Source of the DNA: Blasia pusilla
Lineage: Eukaryota; Marchantiophyta; Marchantiopsida; Blasiales
Direction of reading: 5' to 3'
Assembly (NCBI GenBank): GCA_050084515.1
Contig: CM114275.1
Span: forward strand, 15,314,001 to 15,378,000
Length of the DNA: 64,000 nt
Shown piece by piece: positions 1 to 10,659 of this stretch. Made by a program: the position numbers and the translations under genes. Below the pieces are notes generated by a model. The model did no database searches, was not told where the DNA came from, and saw only the letters and a list, made by a program, of their open reading frames with translations. Numbering within the stretch: position 1 is the stretch's first letter; each line of letters opens with the position of its first letter.

Positions 1-240
1 TACAACACAGCTGAGAAGAGTACCACAGGGAAAAGTCCCTACTTCTTGGTGTATGGGCAGAACCCTCTCTCGGTAGTAGAGTTGGAGTTGAAGACTGATC
101 ATACTCTAGAAGGGCTCTTCCAACCTGAAGATGGCATAAATAGCAGGATGGATATGATTGATGCCCTAGAGGAGGAGAGAAAGGCAGCATTAGAGGTGGA
201 GTTGAAGAGCATCCAGGGGAATGATGAGAGTAGGTGGAGC
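1..240 (+). pseudogene. Ty3/gypsy integrase C-terminal fragment
   Basis: The first 240 bases read as the end of a retrotransposon integrase: the stretch YNTAEKSTTGKSPYFLVYG resembles the post-catalytic part of gypsy integrases (compare the fragment YRTAEKVTTNYTPFFLTYG of the gypsy pol at 46476-52231, minus strand). The gene enters from outside the window. After about residue 70 the reading frame runs into a minisatellite and ends at a stop, so the normal C-terminus has been replaced. Family: the same lineage as the minus-strand pol remnant at 18300-21415. Confidence 0.7.
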
Positions 241-465
241 TGAAGAGCATCCAGGGGAGTGATGACAGCAGGTGGAGCTGAAGAGCATCCAGGGGAGTGA
301 TGAGATCAGGTGAAGAGCATCCAACGGAGTGATGAGATCAGGTGAAGAGCATCCAAGGGAGTGATGAGATCAGGTGAAGAGCATCCAGGGGAGTGATGAG
401 AGCAGGTGGAGCTGAAGAGCATCCAGGGGAGTGATGAGAGCAGGTGGGGCTGAAGAGCATCCAAG
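196..465. repeat. Minisatellite, 32/38-bp unit, about 8 copies
   Basis: A tandem repeat with core GAAGAGCATCCAGGGGAGTG followed by ATGAGA(G/T)CAG. Units are 38 bp, or 32 bp where the GGAGCT hexamer is missing. It begins inside the integrase reading frame and destroys its C-terminus. Both unit lengths are interspersed, which suggests slippage or unequal exchange after the first duplication. Confidence 0.85.
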
Positions 466-670
466 GGAAGGTCGAACCAGCTTGAGGAGAAGCAAGCATG
501 GGAAGAATGTAAAGGTAGGTCTTACCTTCAAGCATGTCCAAGAGACAAGTCGAGCCTATGCCATCAATGCTGCTCAAGAGAGACTTTAGTTAGGACAGGT
601 TTAGAAGTAGATGAGGTAGAAATTTCAGGCAGTAGATGCCTTGGAGTAGATGCTTAGGGGGAGGTAGATT
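466..670 (+). other. 3' untranslated segment of gypsy element with polypurine tract
   Basis: No coding content. This is the internal sequence between the integrase end and the 3' LTR. It ends in a purine-rich run (AGGGGGAGGTAGATT, about 656-670) directly before the LTR start, as expected for a polypurine tract. A reverse-complement copy lies inside transposon T1 at about 14800-14960. Confidence 0.6.
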
Positions 671-1775
671 TGTAGGAAGGTAGGAACCCAGAATGCCAGA
701 GAAGCCCAAGTGGGAAGAGGGCTCTCAGCTTCACTTATAAATACTCTGTTGGGTTTGCTTGAAGGCGGGCATATACATGTTGTTGGCTAGTAGACACTCG
801 ATCTCTTGAGCCAAGCTAACCAGCAGAGTTATGTGCTCCCAGATCTAGGTAGTGTGTAGTGTGCTTGAAGGGGGCTGAGACTAAGAAGGTCTCCCATGTA
901 CTCGATGATTTTGTGATACACAGAAGGTAACCGTGTGAAATGAGTTCACTCTATTGCCCTGTATTTGAGTATGTGCATGATTGAGTGATGAGTTGGGGGG
1001 CTTGATGAAGGGAGATTCTTGGAGCTGATTCAACTAATCATTCAGAAGTGTAGTGAGTGGACAAGAGGTTGTACCTGTAGAGGGGAGGCAACCTTGGGTT
1101 CCAAGATTGTGCTCCACCAAGGTGTACTTGGAAAGCTTGTTGTTCTGCCCACTTAAGCTTGGCCTTTGACACCAATCGCTGATTACTGTCAGGGTGTGAC
1201 AACCTGGACTTCCAGGTCTGGTAAGTGATAAGAGTTGGGAGAGAGAGAGAGAGCCATGCTTGAGCTCCCCTATAGGTGACCATGGGTTCAGCCTGTTAAG
1301 TCTCCTACTACTTTAACAAGAAGGGAGAACAAAGGATCAGCAAGGTAAGAGGCGAAGAAGAAGGTGATTGCACTACCTGATCGGTTAGGAGTTGGGTGTA
1401 CTTTAGAGGATGTCCTTGGTACATTCAACTAGTCCAAGGCAACACATTGGAGGACCTTATGCTGCCCTGGTCATTCTTGATTGTGATTTCTAAGAAGAGT
1501 GTGCTTGTTGGGTTCCACTGGCCATTCCACTCAAAGCACTCAAGAGAAAGGAAGGAGCTTTGGTTAGTAGGGTGAGGATAGGATTGTGATACTGAAGTGG
1601 AGAGAGTTTCTCCAGCCTCTTAAGGTAAAGAGGTGGGGTTTACAGTTGTTAAGGAGTACATCTTGTAGATCTGATCTTCTGATCTGGCCCTAAGCTCTTA
1701 CATGGGACTCAACTGGTGGAACTAGCAACATTTTCACCTGGGTTGTGTGTTGGCCATGTATTACCTGGTGAGACA
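671..1775 (+). mobile_element. 3' LTR of gypsy element (about 1.1 kb family)
   Basis: Starts TGTAGGAAGG next to a polypurine tract and ends GGTGAGACA. A reverse-complement copy of nearly identical length is at 16884-17987, also next to pol of the same family. The sequence after this LTR is methyltransferase exon of the MULE family, so the retroelement had inserted into a MULE copy. No coding content. Confidence 0.75.
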
Positions 1776-2280
1776 CGGCCCGAGCACAACTTCCACGTGT
1801 TTAAGATCCTGGATCATGTGGATCCATGCTCTGATGGATACAACTTAGATAGTTTATACAATTCCCAGGAATTTACATGCAAGACGGTACCCCCTTACTT
1901 GGAGGAAGGGAAAAGTCACCAGCCCTGATGCAAATGCTCATCGAGCTCTGCTCAAGGCCGGGTGACCTAGTGTTTGACTTAGTGGGCCTTTCAGGGGCGA
2001 GTATCAAAGCGCCTGGCATAGTGGCAGGAACATTCTCTGCCTTGAGGGACGGCAGCAACTGTTTGACCTTTGCAAGGAGGCAAAGGCAGATTACAACAGG
2101 CTAGTTGGGGCGTACAACTCTCCTCTGAAGCCGAGAGCTCCGGTTCCAGACCCACCATTGGTAGTGACACCATCGTCACTTCCCACGATTCCGAAAATCG
2201 GGAGGGCAAGGCCGACAGTAATTTTGCAAGAGCTATCGGACGATGATGAGTGAATTCAAAGAACTCAAGGACCCAGCTTG
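1776..2280 (+). pseudogene. Beta-class DNA methyltransferase exon (MULE copy 3 fragment)
   Basis: Reads, with one frameshift near 1870, as the C-terminal half of the N4/N6-type methyltransferase carried by T1 and T2. The diagnostic stretch is LIELCSRPGDLVFDLVGLSG followed by ASIK, which has the shape of the AdoMet-binding motif I (D-x-F-x-G-x-G in the family, here DLVGLSG). Downstream, noncoding similarity to T1 continues to about 2350 and then stops. This is the fourth copy of the exon in the window; it is a broken remnant lying directly against an LTR. Confidence 0.6.
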
Positions 2281-2349
2281 ACTGCAGCGTTTGGAGTAGG
2301 GATTTATTTGATGACAAGGGCAAAAGAATTCATAGAATAGATCAAATGT

Positions 2350-2834
2350 ACAGTTCCCAGGAGTGATATCAACATTATTGTCTGGTTACCCATTATGGTC
2401 TCTTACCCTACATGTGTGAGGGATTTTTGGATATTGGGAATTTATTTGGGATATTGGGTTTCGTGCTAATGCTAGTAGCATCAATGATGTATGGGTTTAG
2501 GGGACATAGACCAGTGTGGGATGTCCAGAGTTGAGGATGGTTTGTCAATGAGACGATAGATCGGTTGATTTTCTGCACTACGCTATTTTTTGCCGCACAA
2601 CACACATCTCAGTGAGAGAGTGTAGATTGAGTGCCGCATGTTTAGTTTGAGTGATTGAGGGATTTCTCACGGGATTGAGAGTGATCGTATGAGAGGGTTA
2701 TGAGGGCCATCAGAGCGTACTTTTGGGATTCTGAGAGGCAAGGTAATGGACTTGAGAGTAGCTCTTGAGGGTTTACCCAAAGTGGTGCGAGGTTTCGAGG
2801 GTCTCCACATGAGAGATCACCTCGATCTCTTTGT
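2350..2834. other. Unassigned leader region before gag
   Basis: I see no gene, LTR terminus or repeat here. By position it is probably the 5' untranslated leader of the gypsy element that follows, truncated at its left end where MULE sequence begins. No 5' LTR could be identified. Confidence 0.4.
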
Positions 2835-3758
2835 GTGTCATCTTCAGACAAGAGTGAGCATGTAGAGGAGTGTGTTAGTGATCCACCGTACACATTGAGT
2901 GGTCCTACCCGTTGGGCGTACAAGATGGACAACCAGGGTAGAGGACCGTGTAGATTTTCGGGTGTTGTCGGCACTATAGAGCTACATGATTTCATTGTGG
3001 AGTTTAGGAGTTGGTGTGACTCACAACGGGCTAGGAACTCTAGAAAGTTCAACCCATTTACAACATGGAACGGTATATTCCAGCATTTAGAGGGGGCGCC
3101 CATGGACGATTACCATGAATTCTCCCACAGATATGCCCAGGAGATTGAGGCATGGCGACTCTACTATGACCCACACTATGTGTCATGGACGGAGCCGTTC
3201 CTAGATGAGAAGAAGGAGTCAAGAGAGACTACTTCCTCTTCCACTAGTGATGTTTTAGGAGGGGTCACTCCCACTGGAGCAGTTGCACCATCTAGTCGGG
3301 TTCGTCCCAGGTTCAACCGCGTGCTTGAGTTCTTTGCTGAGTTGAGGGCGAGCTATCATGGGGTACGAACGGAGAAGTTGCAGAGCATCCATGACTTCCA
3401 GAGACGCCCGGGTGAGAGTTTGCATGAGGCTTACACTCGCTTGTGGCGGTTGATCAATGTCACTCAGGGGGTAACTGAGGCTCAGGCTATCCAGTCATGG
3501 TACGCGATGTTGGATCGGACCCTGCGGACACGGGTGCGGGAGGGGGTGCTTCTTATGAACACCTCCCCTACTTTGAGAGATGTTTATAGGACCGCCGAGA
3601 ACATTGAGCGCAACATGGAGGAGGAGAGCATAGTCGCCATGGGTTCTAGGCGAGAGCTGTCACGATTGTCTGCACCACCTATGCACCAACGTGGACTCCG
3701 ATATAGTTTGACTGTGGCACCACGAGTTGAGGAGGATATCGAGAGACCATGCCACTGA
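2835..3758 (+). pseudogene. Gag capsid region of the methyltransferase gypsy
   Basis: About 300 codons. Residues about 160-270 match the retrotransposon gag capsid pattern: FFAELRASYHG, then LHEAYTRLWRLINVTQGV and AQAIQSWYAMLDRTLR, a helical core seen in plant gypsy gags. It would form the virus-like particle. There is no ATG at 2835; the frame opens at GTG, and the first ATG in it is near 2924, so the true start is uncertain. A stop at 3756-3758 and a frame change separate it from the zinc knuckles. Closest reading is a decayed but once complete gag. Confidence 0.65.
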
Positions 3759-3759
3759 G

Positions 3760-4010
3760 ACCTGCGCCTTCATATGCGGCTCAGCAACAGCCCCTACTAT
3801 TATTTGTTGGTCATGTGGTGGAGCCCATCATCAGCGTGATTGCACTCGTTAGGGTCATGGACGTGTGCCTCAGCATGGAGGAGGAGATGGTGCTACATCA
3901 GGAGGTTATCAGTGTCACTATTTTCAGAGGTATGGTCATACAAGCGCCATGTGTTTCAGTTTACATCCTGAGTCACGTCCGGACCGAGGGCCAGAGAGGG
4001 CACTAGAGTG
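3760..4010 (+). pseudogene. Gag nucleocapsid zinc knuckles
   Basis: In a frame shifted from the capsid, the sequence reads ICWSCGGAHHQRDC, a CX2CX4HX4C-type zinc knuckle, then after a stop a second, YQCHYFQRYGHTSAMC, with the same spacing but one cysteine lost. Such knuckles bind the element RNA. From 4011 to the solo LTR at 4549 the frame is proline- and glycine-rich, degenerate and carries no further domain I can name. Confidence 0.55.
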
Positions 4011-4543
4011 AGTAGCCGGTGTAGGTGGGGCAAGAGGTCGTGCACCAGGTGGTCCAGTTGGGGGACGAGGAGATGGAGTTTCCCGACAGGTTGGTTGAGT
4101 TTCCCGTGGAGGAGGTAGAGCCCCACCACCTAACGCATCGAGGGAGACATTGGGCGTGAGGCTGGGATGGCTGCTCAGATATAGTAGCTACAAGAGCATA
4201 TTGCCGCTATGGCATTGAGGTTACCCGATGTCGGATCCGTGGCATCAACATCATATGGAGCAACCACAGACATGGAGGATCCTGGTTGGATGTGCGCGGT
4301 TGCCCAAATGGAGGTCATTGCAGTTGTGACGCATGGAGCAGCCGTACAGTGGGATCTAGAGCGAGGGGAAGCCAAGAAACAAACTAGGCTTCCTCAATCT
4401 TTCACGTTGTTTTAGGCAATGAGGACCCCATCGATGGGTCCTGATCAGAGTTCTTGGAGAGTTGGTGATGTTGTTGGTGTGCAGGCATTGAGGGCGATGG
4501 GAGAAGCGAGTGTGATGACTCCTATTTCTGATGCTCATGAGGG

Positions 4544-5551
4544 GCATGTGTCGCGACCCTCATGACCAAACAAGTGCGAAGCGGAACATCGGAACATTAG
4601 CGGGCTCACGCTAAGATGGTTTGCGCGTTGGAGTTGTCTCAAAGAGGAGACAAGAGACGAGACGCGAGCGAGGAGTTGCGTTTCAGATGTTATGGTCGCG
4701 ACTGAGAAACCTAGACCAAACGCGGGATGAGACTTGAAAGAAGTCGAGTCTAGGAAGTGGGTTGCCAAAGGAAAGATCCGGATTTGGAACGCCACTAGCG
4801 TTTGAGAGTTTCCGACTGTATTTATGGCCATAACTTTTAGCGTCAAGATGCGTTTGGAACAAATAAGGATGCGTTGGAAAGCTTATGGAGAGCCGGTCCA
4901 AACGCACCAAAGATCGCTGCAAATGCATAAGCAGCGGCCGAGATACAACCCAAAAACGATTGTAAGTGGAGTCGGGTTGAGGGCCACAATGAAGGGCCTG
5001 ACCCTCTTTTCCACAAGGGGAGGGGTTATTGGAGAACCCCAGAAGTACAAGTAAGGGGGAAGGTCTCCGAGAGTGCTTGGAAGCCAAACCCCACTTTGGG
5101 CGCCGCGGGGCGGCTCAAGGGCATGGAACGGAACGCGAGTTTGGGGGTTGGGTTGGAAAACCTGCACCAAGTCCATTGAGGCGATTTTAGACATCCCTCT
5201 TGGATTCCACCCCGCGACTCAATTACTTGGGTCTCGGTTCGGAACTCACTGAGGACCGTTGAACAGTTGGGATCGCTAGGCGCGCAAGTGCCGTTTCAGA
5301 TCCCTAGACTAACCAGGAAGTCTGTTCCAAGTCTTGAAGAACTTGCCATGTTTTGGAAACTAGGAACTAAGGAAGGTTGAGCTTGATGAGACGCCGAGTT
5401 GAGGACTCGGTGGGTTGGAACGCTGGTTGGCTGCACCGACTAACGAGTGCGTGTTTGGGTGCAGATCAGCGATGAGTTCGTGACCTAATGAACGTACGCT
5501 TCCGCAACACTAAAGATTGACGTTCAAGGAGAGTAGGGGCGCGACAGCATG
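4544..5551. mobile_element. Solo LTR, 998 bp, with 5-bp TSD GCATG
   Basis: The LTR proper is 4549-5546. It starts TGTCGCGACC and ends GGGGCGCGACA, with matching short inverted ends. GCATG occurs immediately on both sides (4544-4548 and 5547-5551). There is no internal coding region, so this is the product of LTR-LTR recombination. A second solo LTR of the family is at 60907-61714, and a fragment at 56405-56590. It interrupts the gypsy element between gag and protease, so it is younger than that element. Confidence 0.9.
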
Positions 5552-6620
5552 TGTCGAGCACGTTGTTGGGGGCGGCCACAGTTGTGTACTGCGCTCCTTT
5601 ATTTTTTGCTTCCGATGTTATGACATTGGGAGGTACGCCCGCCGAGGTTTTCTGGCTGGCTGCTACCCTATGTGAGCATGGATTTGGAGTTCCTCCATCA
5701 CGTTCAGAGGTGATTGCAGAGGAGGTGATGGATCTGCCCTTGGAGCGGATGCTCGGGCCGTCCACGTCAGATTTATGGCAAGCTGCGGCTACTAGGATGG
5801 CGGAGATGCCCGCTAGACCCGCGATAGAGCATGCCATAGTTTCTCATGGTGTTGTGTTGCAGGATAAACAGGGACAGGTCTTCTAGTTGGTGAGTCCTGG
5901 AGGTAGAGCTTTTAGTCCGCAACGTGTCTTGTTGGATTCAGGAGCGCAACCCCTAATGTTGGGGAAAGCGTCATTAAGAGGATTGGGCTTGACGAGAGCC
6001 GATGTGGAGCGTTGTCCATTCTGGATACACACATCCTTGGGTGGAGTGAGTACCACATAGTATATCACCCGACATGAGGTTGTGGTGAGGATTCACCCGG
6101 GACATCCTATAGATAAGTCTGTGGTGCAAGCCAAGGCGATAGTGATTGATGTAGAGTCCTATGATGTCTTGGTTGGTGGAGCAGTGTTATACCCGATGGG
6201 GTTTTCACTGGATTACTGGGAGGAGTCAGCGTCCTATAGACTAGGATGGCGATTAGGTGATGGGCGCCTTAGCTCATTACCCGTTCGATTCACATGTGCA
6301 GTGATCGAGCAACGGCCAGGAGAGATGGTGATCTTAGCAGCATTTAGTAGTGCCATCACTTGGCCTAGTGATTTGATTGAAGGACATATCTATGTAGAGG
6401 ATACTTCCGTTCTTGACATTTCTATGGAGAGGAGTATCATGGTAGCCGCATCAGTTCATGGAGGAGAGGTGCCGCTTTGGGGCTCGAATGAGGAGCTTCG
6501 ACACTTAGCCATTGAGCATGTGCAGATTGCGTGGAGCGAGACATTTGCACTAGAGTGTGACGGGTCAGAGGAACCCCCGGTTGGCAGAAGTGCTGCTATG
6601 ACCCCTTTGGACACCACCCC
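5551..6620 (+). pseudogene. Retropepsin-like protease region of gypsy pol
   Basis: The residues VLLDSGAQPLMLGK (near 5926-5967) hold the catalytic DSGA of retroviral-type aspartic proteases. The following stretch SYDVLVGGAVLYPMGFSLDY corresponds to the ILG/flap-end part of plant gypsy proteases. In-frame stops are at 5884-5886 and about 6058. Downstream to 6620 is a linker leading into the methyltransferase in the same frame. The protease would process the polyprotein, including release of the methyltransferase. Confidence 0.65.
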
Positions 6621-7620
6621 GATTGTGTGGTGCATCCCAGAGAAGGGTATTTGGGTGTTGGATCTCTTTGGAGGGATCAGCATTGGGTTAGCTGCTGTTT
6701 TGCATGTTGGAGTGCGCGTGTAGCAGTACCTGTATGTGGAGATTAATGATGTTACGAGGCGCGCTTCACTTCACTATGTGGCGCTGTTACGCCTTCGTTT
6801 TCCCAACTTTTTGTCTTCGTCCGCCATTTAGGGTTACCAGAGTTCCCTACCAAGGGATATTTCATTGTTGGGGCCGTAGGACTTGGATCAGGTAGGGACC
6901 ATAGACTTGGTCATTGCTGAGTGGCCGTGTCAGGGCCAATCAAGTGCTGGAAGAGGTAGCGGGTTAGTTGACACTCGGTCCATGTTGTTTTGGGAGATGA
7001 TGCGGATCTTGCAACATTTACAAGAGCATGAGTCTCGTTCTCCAACATTCATTTTGGAGAATGTGCCAATTTTGGGCGATTCGAGGTCCCGCATGGTGAC
7101 AAGTGCACATTAGGTGCGTGTATGGATCGGCCTGGCAGTGTTATTAGATGCAACAAGTGTGGGTTCACGAGCACATTGCCTACATCTTTGGTGGACCAAC
7201 TTGGTACCACATGAGGTTTTGCGGAGGGCTTATGCGAGAGTGGAGCGTCCCTCCGATTTGTTGGTGGATTCTATATTGGATCTGGGCCGTTGATCACAAG
7301 CAGTGAGGCATGATGATCGATGGCCGTTGATTGTGGTCAACAGGATTGGCATGCCACGAACCGCCTTTCCCACATTGGTGAGTTTTCCCGCTTCCTATGC
7401 ATTCAAGGAGGCCAAACCTGGCTTGGTTTGGGATGACCAGGTACAGAGGTTGGTGGAGCCCAACACCGATGAGCAAGAGCGAGCAATGGGATTCCCCACA
7501 TGAGTGACGGCAGAACCGTCACTATCAAAGCCATCACGACGTCATATCTTGGGTCAGGCGATGGACTTGAACTGCTTGACATGGATTTTCAGCTTAGGAG
7601 TAGCTAAGCAGTGTCGTTTG
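6621..7620 (+). pseudogene. C5-cytosine DNA methyltransferase domain inside gypsy pol
   Basis: Canonical motifs appear in order in one frame. Motif I: WVLDLFGGISIG at about 6652, the AdoMet-binding loop. Motif IV: LVIAEWPCQGQS with catalytic Pro-Cys-Gln at 6925-6933. Motif VI: FILENVP, with the ENV triplet at 7057-7065. Motif VIII-like: R-AHCLHLWWTN near 7168. Motif IX-like: FPTLVSFPASYAF near 7366, then ERAMGFPT. Motif X-like: ILGQAMDLNCLTW near 7550. The domain would transfer methyl from AdoMet to carbon 5 of cytosine. Motif order is that of bacterial/DNMT1-type enzymes and not the rearranged DRM order. Six in-frame stops (6721, 6829, 6877, 7111, 7291, 7501) make this copy inactive. The region between motifs VIII and IX probably held target recognition. 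The same frame continues into reverse transcriptase. Confidence 0.88.
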
Positions 7621-8740
7621 AGGATGCGACAAATCATAGTTATTGCGTTGGTGAGCCCCATGCCTTCCGAGACGGTTGAGGCAGTGGCTGGGGGCGAGAC
7701 CCAAGGAGATCGACACACCACGGGTGATCAAGAGAGACACCCTTGGACTTCTTGGGATGTTTTGCAGGTACGCCAGAAGATGATAGCCACAACATGGAGC
7801 GTGGTTCTAGGTACTGCACGTGGAGATGGGAGTTCTATTGTCCGAGATGGGGTTGCACCATAGCAACCACCAATATCTGTGCCGGAGAGTCCTATCGTAG
7901 TCACGATGGAGACTTGGGAGCCAGATATGGGCCCTAAGTTGACAGGAGGACAACGGCGTCGGATACACCAGTTCCTTAGGAGTTATAGGAGCTGTTTTGC
8001 ATTTAGTATGCATGATTTGGATACACTGAAGGGTCTAGGGATTCGCATTGAGTTGTCGAGTGACACGCCAATCTTCTGACGACCCTACAGGTATAGTGAC
8101 ATGGAGAGGGCTCTGATTGAGATTAGGAGCCAGAACTTGGTTGGAGTAGGACTAGTGGAGATGTCGCATGGAGAGTATGCGTCTGCCATTGTCATGCCTG
8201 CTAAGAAGGATGTGCATGGCAACTGGACGGATAGGAAAATGTGTGGATATTATCAACCTATCAATCGGTAGAAAAAGGCCGATAGGTATGCCATGCCCAC
8301 CCCTGAGGAGATCTTCCATGCGATTGGGCATGCAAAGGTCTTCAGTTCATTGGATTTGTGAGCCGGATACCATCAGCTGCCTATCAAATTGGAGGGTAGA
8401 TAGAAGATGGCATTTTGGGGCATCCATCCTCACGAGAAGGATTGTTTGTACCAGTGGCGGTTCTTACCATTCGATATAAAGAACGCCCCATCTGAGTTTC
8501 AGAGGGTCGTGGATAGGATCTTGGTAGGTCTGGATTTTGCTAGGTGTTATATTTATGACATCATAGTCTTTAGCGCCACAGTTGAGGAGCATGAGCGACA
8601 TCTAGAGGAGGTGTTTTGACGAATGCAGTTACATGGGCTGAAGCTACATCCAGGCAAAAGCAAGTTCTTCTACGACCACATTGAGTACTTAGGTCATACG
8701 ATATACCTTGGGGCCTTGGTGTGCAATAGACAAAGGTAGA
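7621..8740 (+). pseudogene. Reverse transcriptase of the methyltransferase gypsy
   Basis: Same frame as the methyltransferase. Recognisable pieces are DRKMCGYYQPINR, DRYAMPTPEEIFHAIGHAKV, SSLDL-AGYHQLPIKLE, FLPFDIKNAPSEFQRVVDRI and CYIYDIIVFS, followed by LHPGKSKFFYDHIEYLGHTI. The catalytic F/Y-x-DD box reads YIYD, so its first Asp is lost. Stops replace single codons at several places, e.g. after SSLDL and after YYQPINR. The second copy at 11761 has YIDN at the same site. The sequence fits a chromovirus-like Ty3/gypsy RT. Confidence 0.8.
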
Positions 8741-9420
8741 GGCTATTTCACACATTCCACGCCCTACAGATGTGATTCGAGTTCGTGCATTCATGGGATT
8801 GGCAAACTTCTATCGACGATACGTCAAGGGTTTCAGTTCGATTGCGAAGCCGCTAACCTTGATGACCAAGATGGATCAGGAGTGGCATTGGGGGATGAGC
8901 AAGAGAGAGCATTTCAGATGCTCAAGGACAGATTGACGTCCGTGCCCATATTGAGGAGATCGATCAGGGATCGTCCTTTCCAGTTGCTTATCGATTGGAG
9001 CATGTTGGGGCTTGGAGTCGCGCTCACCCAACATGATGATGATGGTAGAGAGTTCGTGGTGGCTTATGCTAGTTGCTCGAACAACGCTGCAGAGGCAAAG
9101 TATAGCTCGTATGAGGGTGAGTGGTTGGCTGTAGTGTGGGCTATTGCACATTTCAGATATTATCTATTCGGCAATCCCTTTACCATCATTATTGATCATC
9201 AGCCACTTAAGTGGTTGATGGAGTCCGACAAGTTTACAAGGAAGCTTGCGAGGTGGGCTCTTTTGTTGCAAGAGTATGACTTTTAGGTGGTGCATAGACT
9301 TAGGATGCTCAACCAGGATGCAAATGGTTTGAGCCGTAACCCATGCTCGAGTCACCGAGATGCGATTAGAGCTCGTTGGCATGGTGAGAGTGATGAGGAG
9401 TTGGTGCCAGGATGGCATGC
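8741..9420 (+). pseudogene. RNase H region of the methyltransferase gypsy
   Basis: In a frame different from RT, reached by a frameshift between about 8730 and 8870. It reads QLLIDWSMLGLGVALTQHD, FVVAYASCSNNAAEAKYSSY then GEWLAVVWAIAHFRYYLFG, then DHQPLKWLMESDKFTRKLAR. The family has TDAS at the first position; here it is DWSM. The His of DHQPLKWL is present. A stop at 9284-9286 interrupts the tether to integrase. Confidence 0.75.
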
Positions 9421-10630
9421 GTCAGCCTATTTGGGCTTGTTGGTTATGGAGAGCTAGATTGCGGAGACTTCGATGGCGAGGTCTGATGGAGAGTCCTTAG
9501 ATCCACAGGCCGGTGAGGAGACGACAGGTGGCTGAGACATTCATGACGATGGAGTGGTCTTGGAGTACTTGCGTACTAGCAGCATCGCGAGCACAGTGGG
9601 TTCTAGAGAGCAGGATCGGAGACTACAACGACCCATACGATTCCGGTGGGAGAGCACACATGTATAGCGAGTGTGGGAGGATGGTAGAGTGCATGTAGTG
9701 CCTCATCCTTTGCAGAGAGCACGTTTGATGTGTCATGCCCATGAGGAGTTGGGTCATTTTGGAGTGAAGCGGATGTACAGCTTGCTCCATATTCAGTATT
9801 GGTGGCGAGGCATGCAGACTGACGTTCAACAGTTTGTTGCTAGATGCATGGTGTGTGATCGAATCCAAGCATCGTTCAATGCTCCAACTCCACAGTTGCA
9901 TCCACTTCCGATCATGGGTTTAAGTTATAGATGGAGTTTGGATTTTGCAAGACCTTTGCCTTTGACAGAGCGCCATAGTTGTTATGTGTTAGTGATGGTT
10001 GAGCACTTCTCAAAGTGGATAGAGTTGGTTGCATTGCCTGACAAAGTGAGTGAGGGAGTTACGTTTGCCTTCCTAGATCGAGTGTTGAGTCATTACAGCG
10101 CATCAGTTGAGGTGTTGACAGACCAGGATACAGAGTTTTGCGGGGAGTTTCAAGCCTTGTGTGATCAGGCACTGATCGACCACCGCACTACTTCGCGAGA
10201 TCATCCTGAGGTGGATGGACTAACATAGCGGGTTGTGCAGACAATGAAGAGAGGACTACACAAGTATGGCTTGCAGAGATGTCACCTAGGAGATTGGGAC
10301 CTTCAATTTCCGTGGTTGGTGATGGGATACAGATTCAGCACGCAAGCATCCTTAGCGTCTTTCTCACCGTACTTGTTGGTTTATGGCCGAGAGCTAGATT
10401 TATCAACAGCCATTCGTTGAGATAGTGGTGAGGTGTTGAACCTTGATAACCCTGATGTATGGATGCGAGCAGGTTCTAAGAGGGCTGAGTTGTTTCACAG
10501 AGTGATGCCCATGGCGTTTGAGAACTTGGCGATTGCACAATATCGAGATACGTTGAGGTATGCGACTATTCGGGGAGGTGGTTATCGACCTACTATCCAG
10601 AGGTTTCATAAGGGAGACCTTCAATTGCCG
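9421..10630 (+). pseudogene. Integrase of the methyltransferase gypsy
   Basis: The HHCC zinc domain reads HAHEELGHFGV ... FVARCMVCDR (about 9737-9860). The catalytic core starts WSLDFARPLPLTERHSCYVL with the first Asp. The second Asp is in LTDQDTEF near 10117. The third acidic residue, expected as Glu after VDGLT, is a TAG stop at 10226-10228, so the DDE triad is broken. The C-terminal part reads NPDVWMRAGSKRAELFHRVM and YRPTIQRFHKGD. Then comes a deletion: about 200 bp present in the second copy (54290-54480, VGRTILRVHEVLPS) are missing here before the PHD finger. Confidence 0.8.
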
Positions 10631-10659
10631 TGATGGTACTAGATCCAAGCTTAGCAATA

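Noticed and set aside
5466-5837. A 123-codon minus-strand open frame over the solo LTR end and protease region
   Set aside because: It is antisense to the protease linker and crosses the solo LTR border, so it cannot be an original gene.
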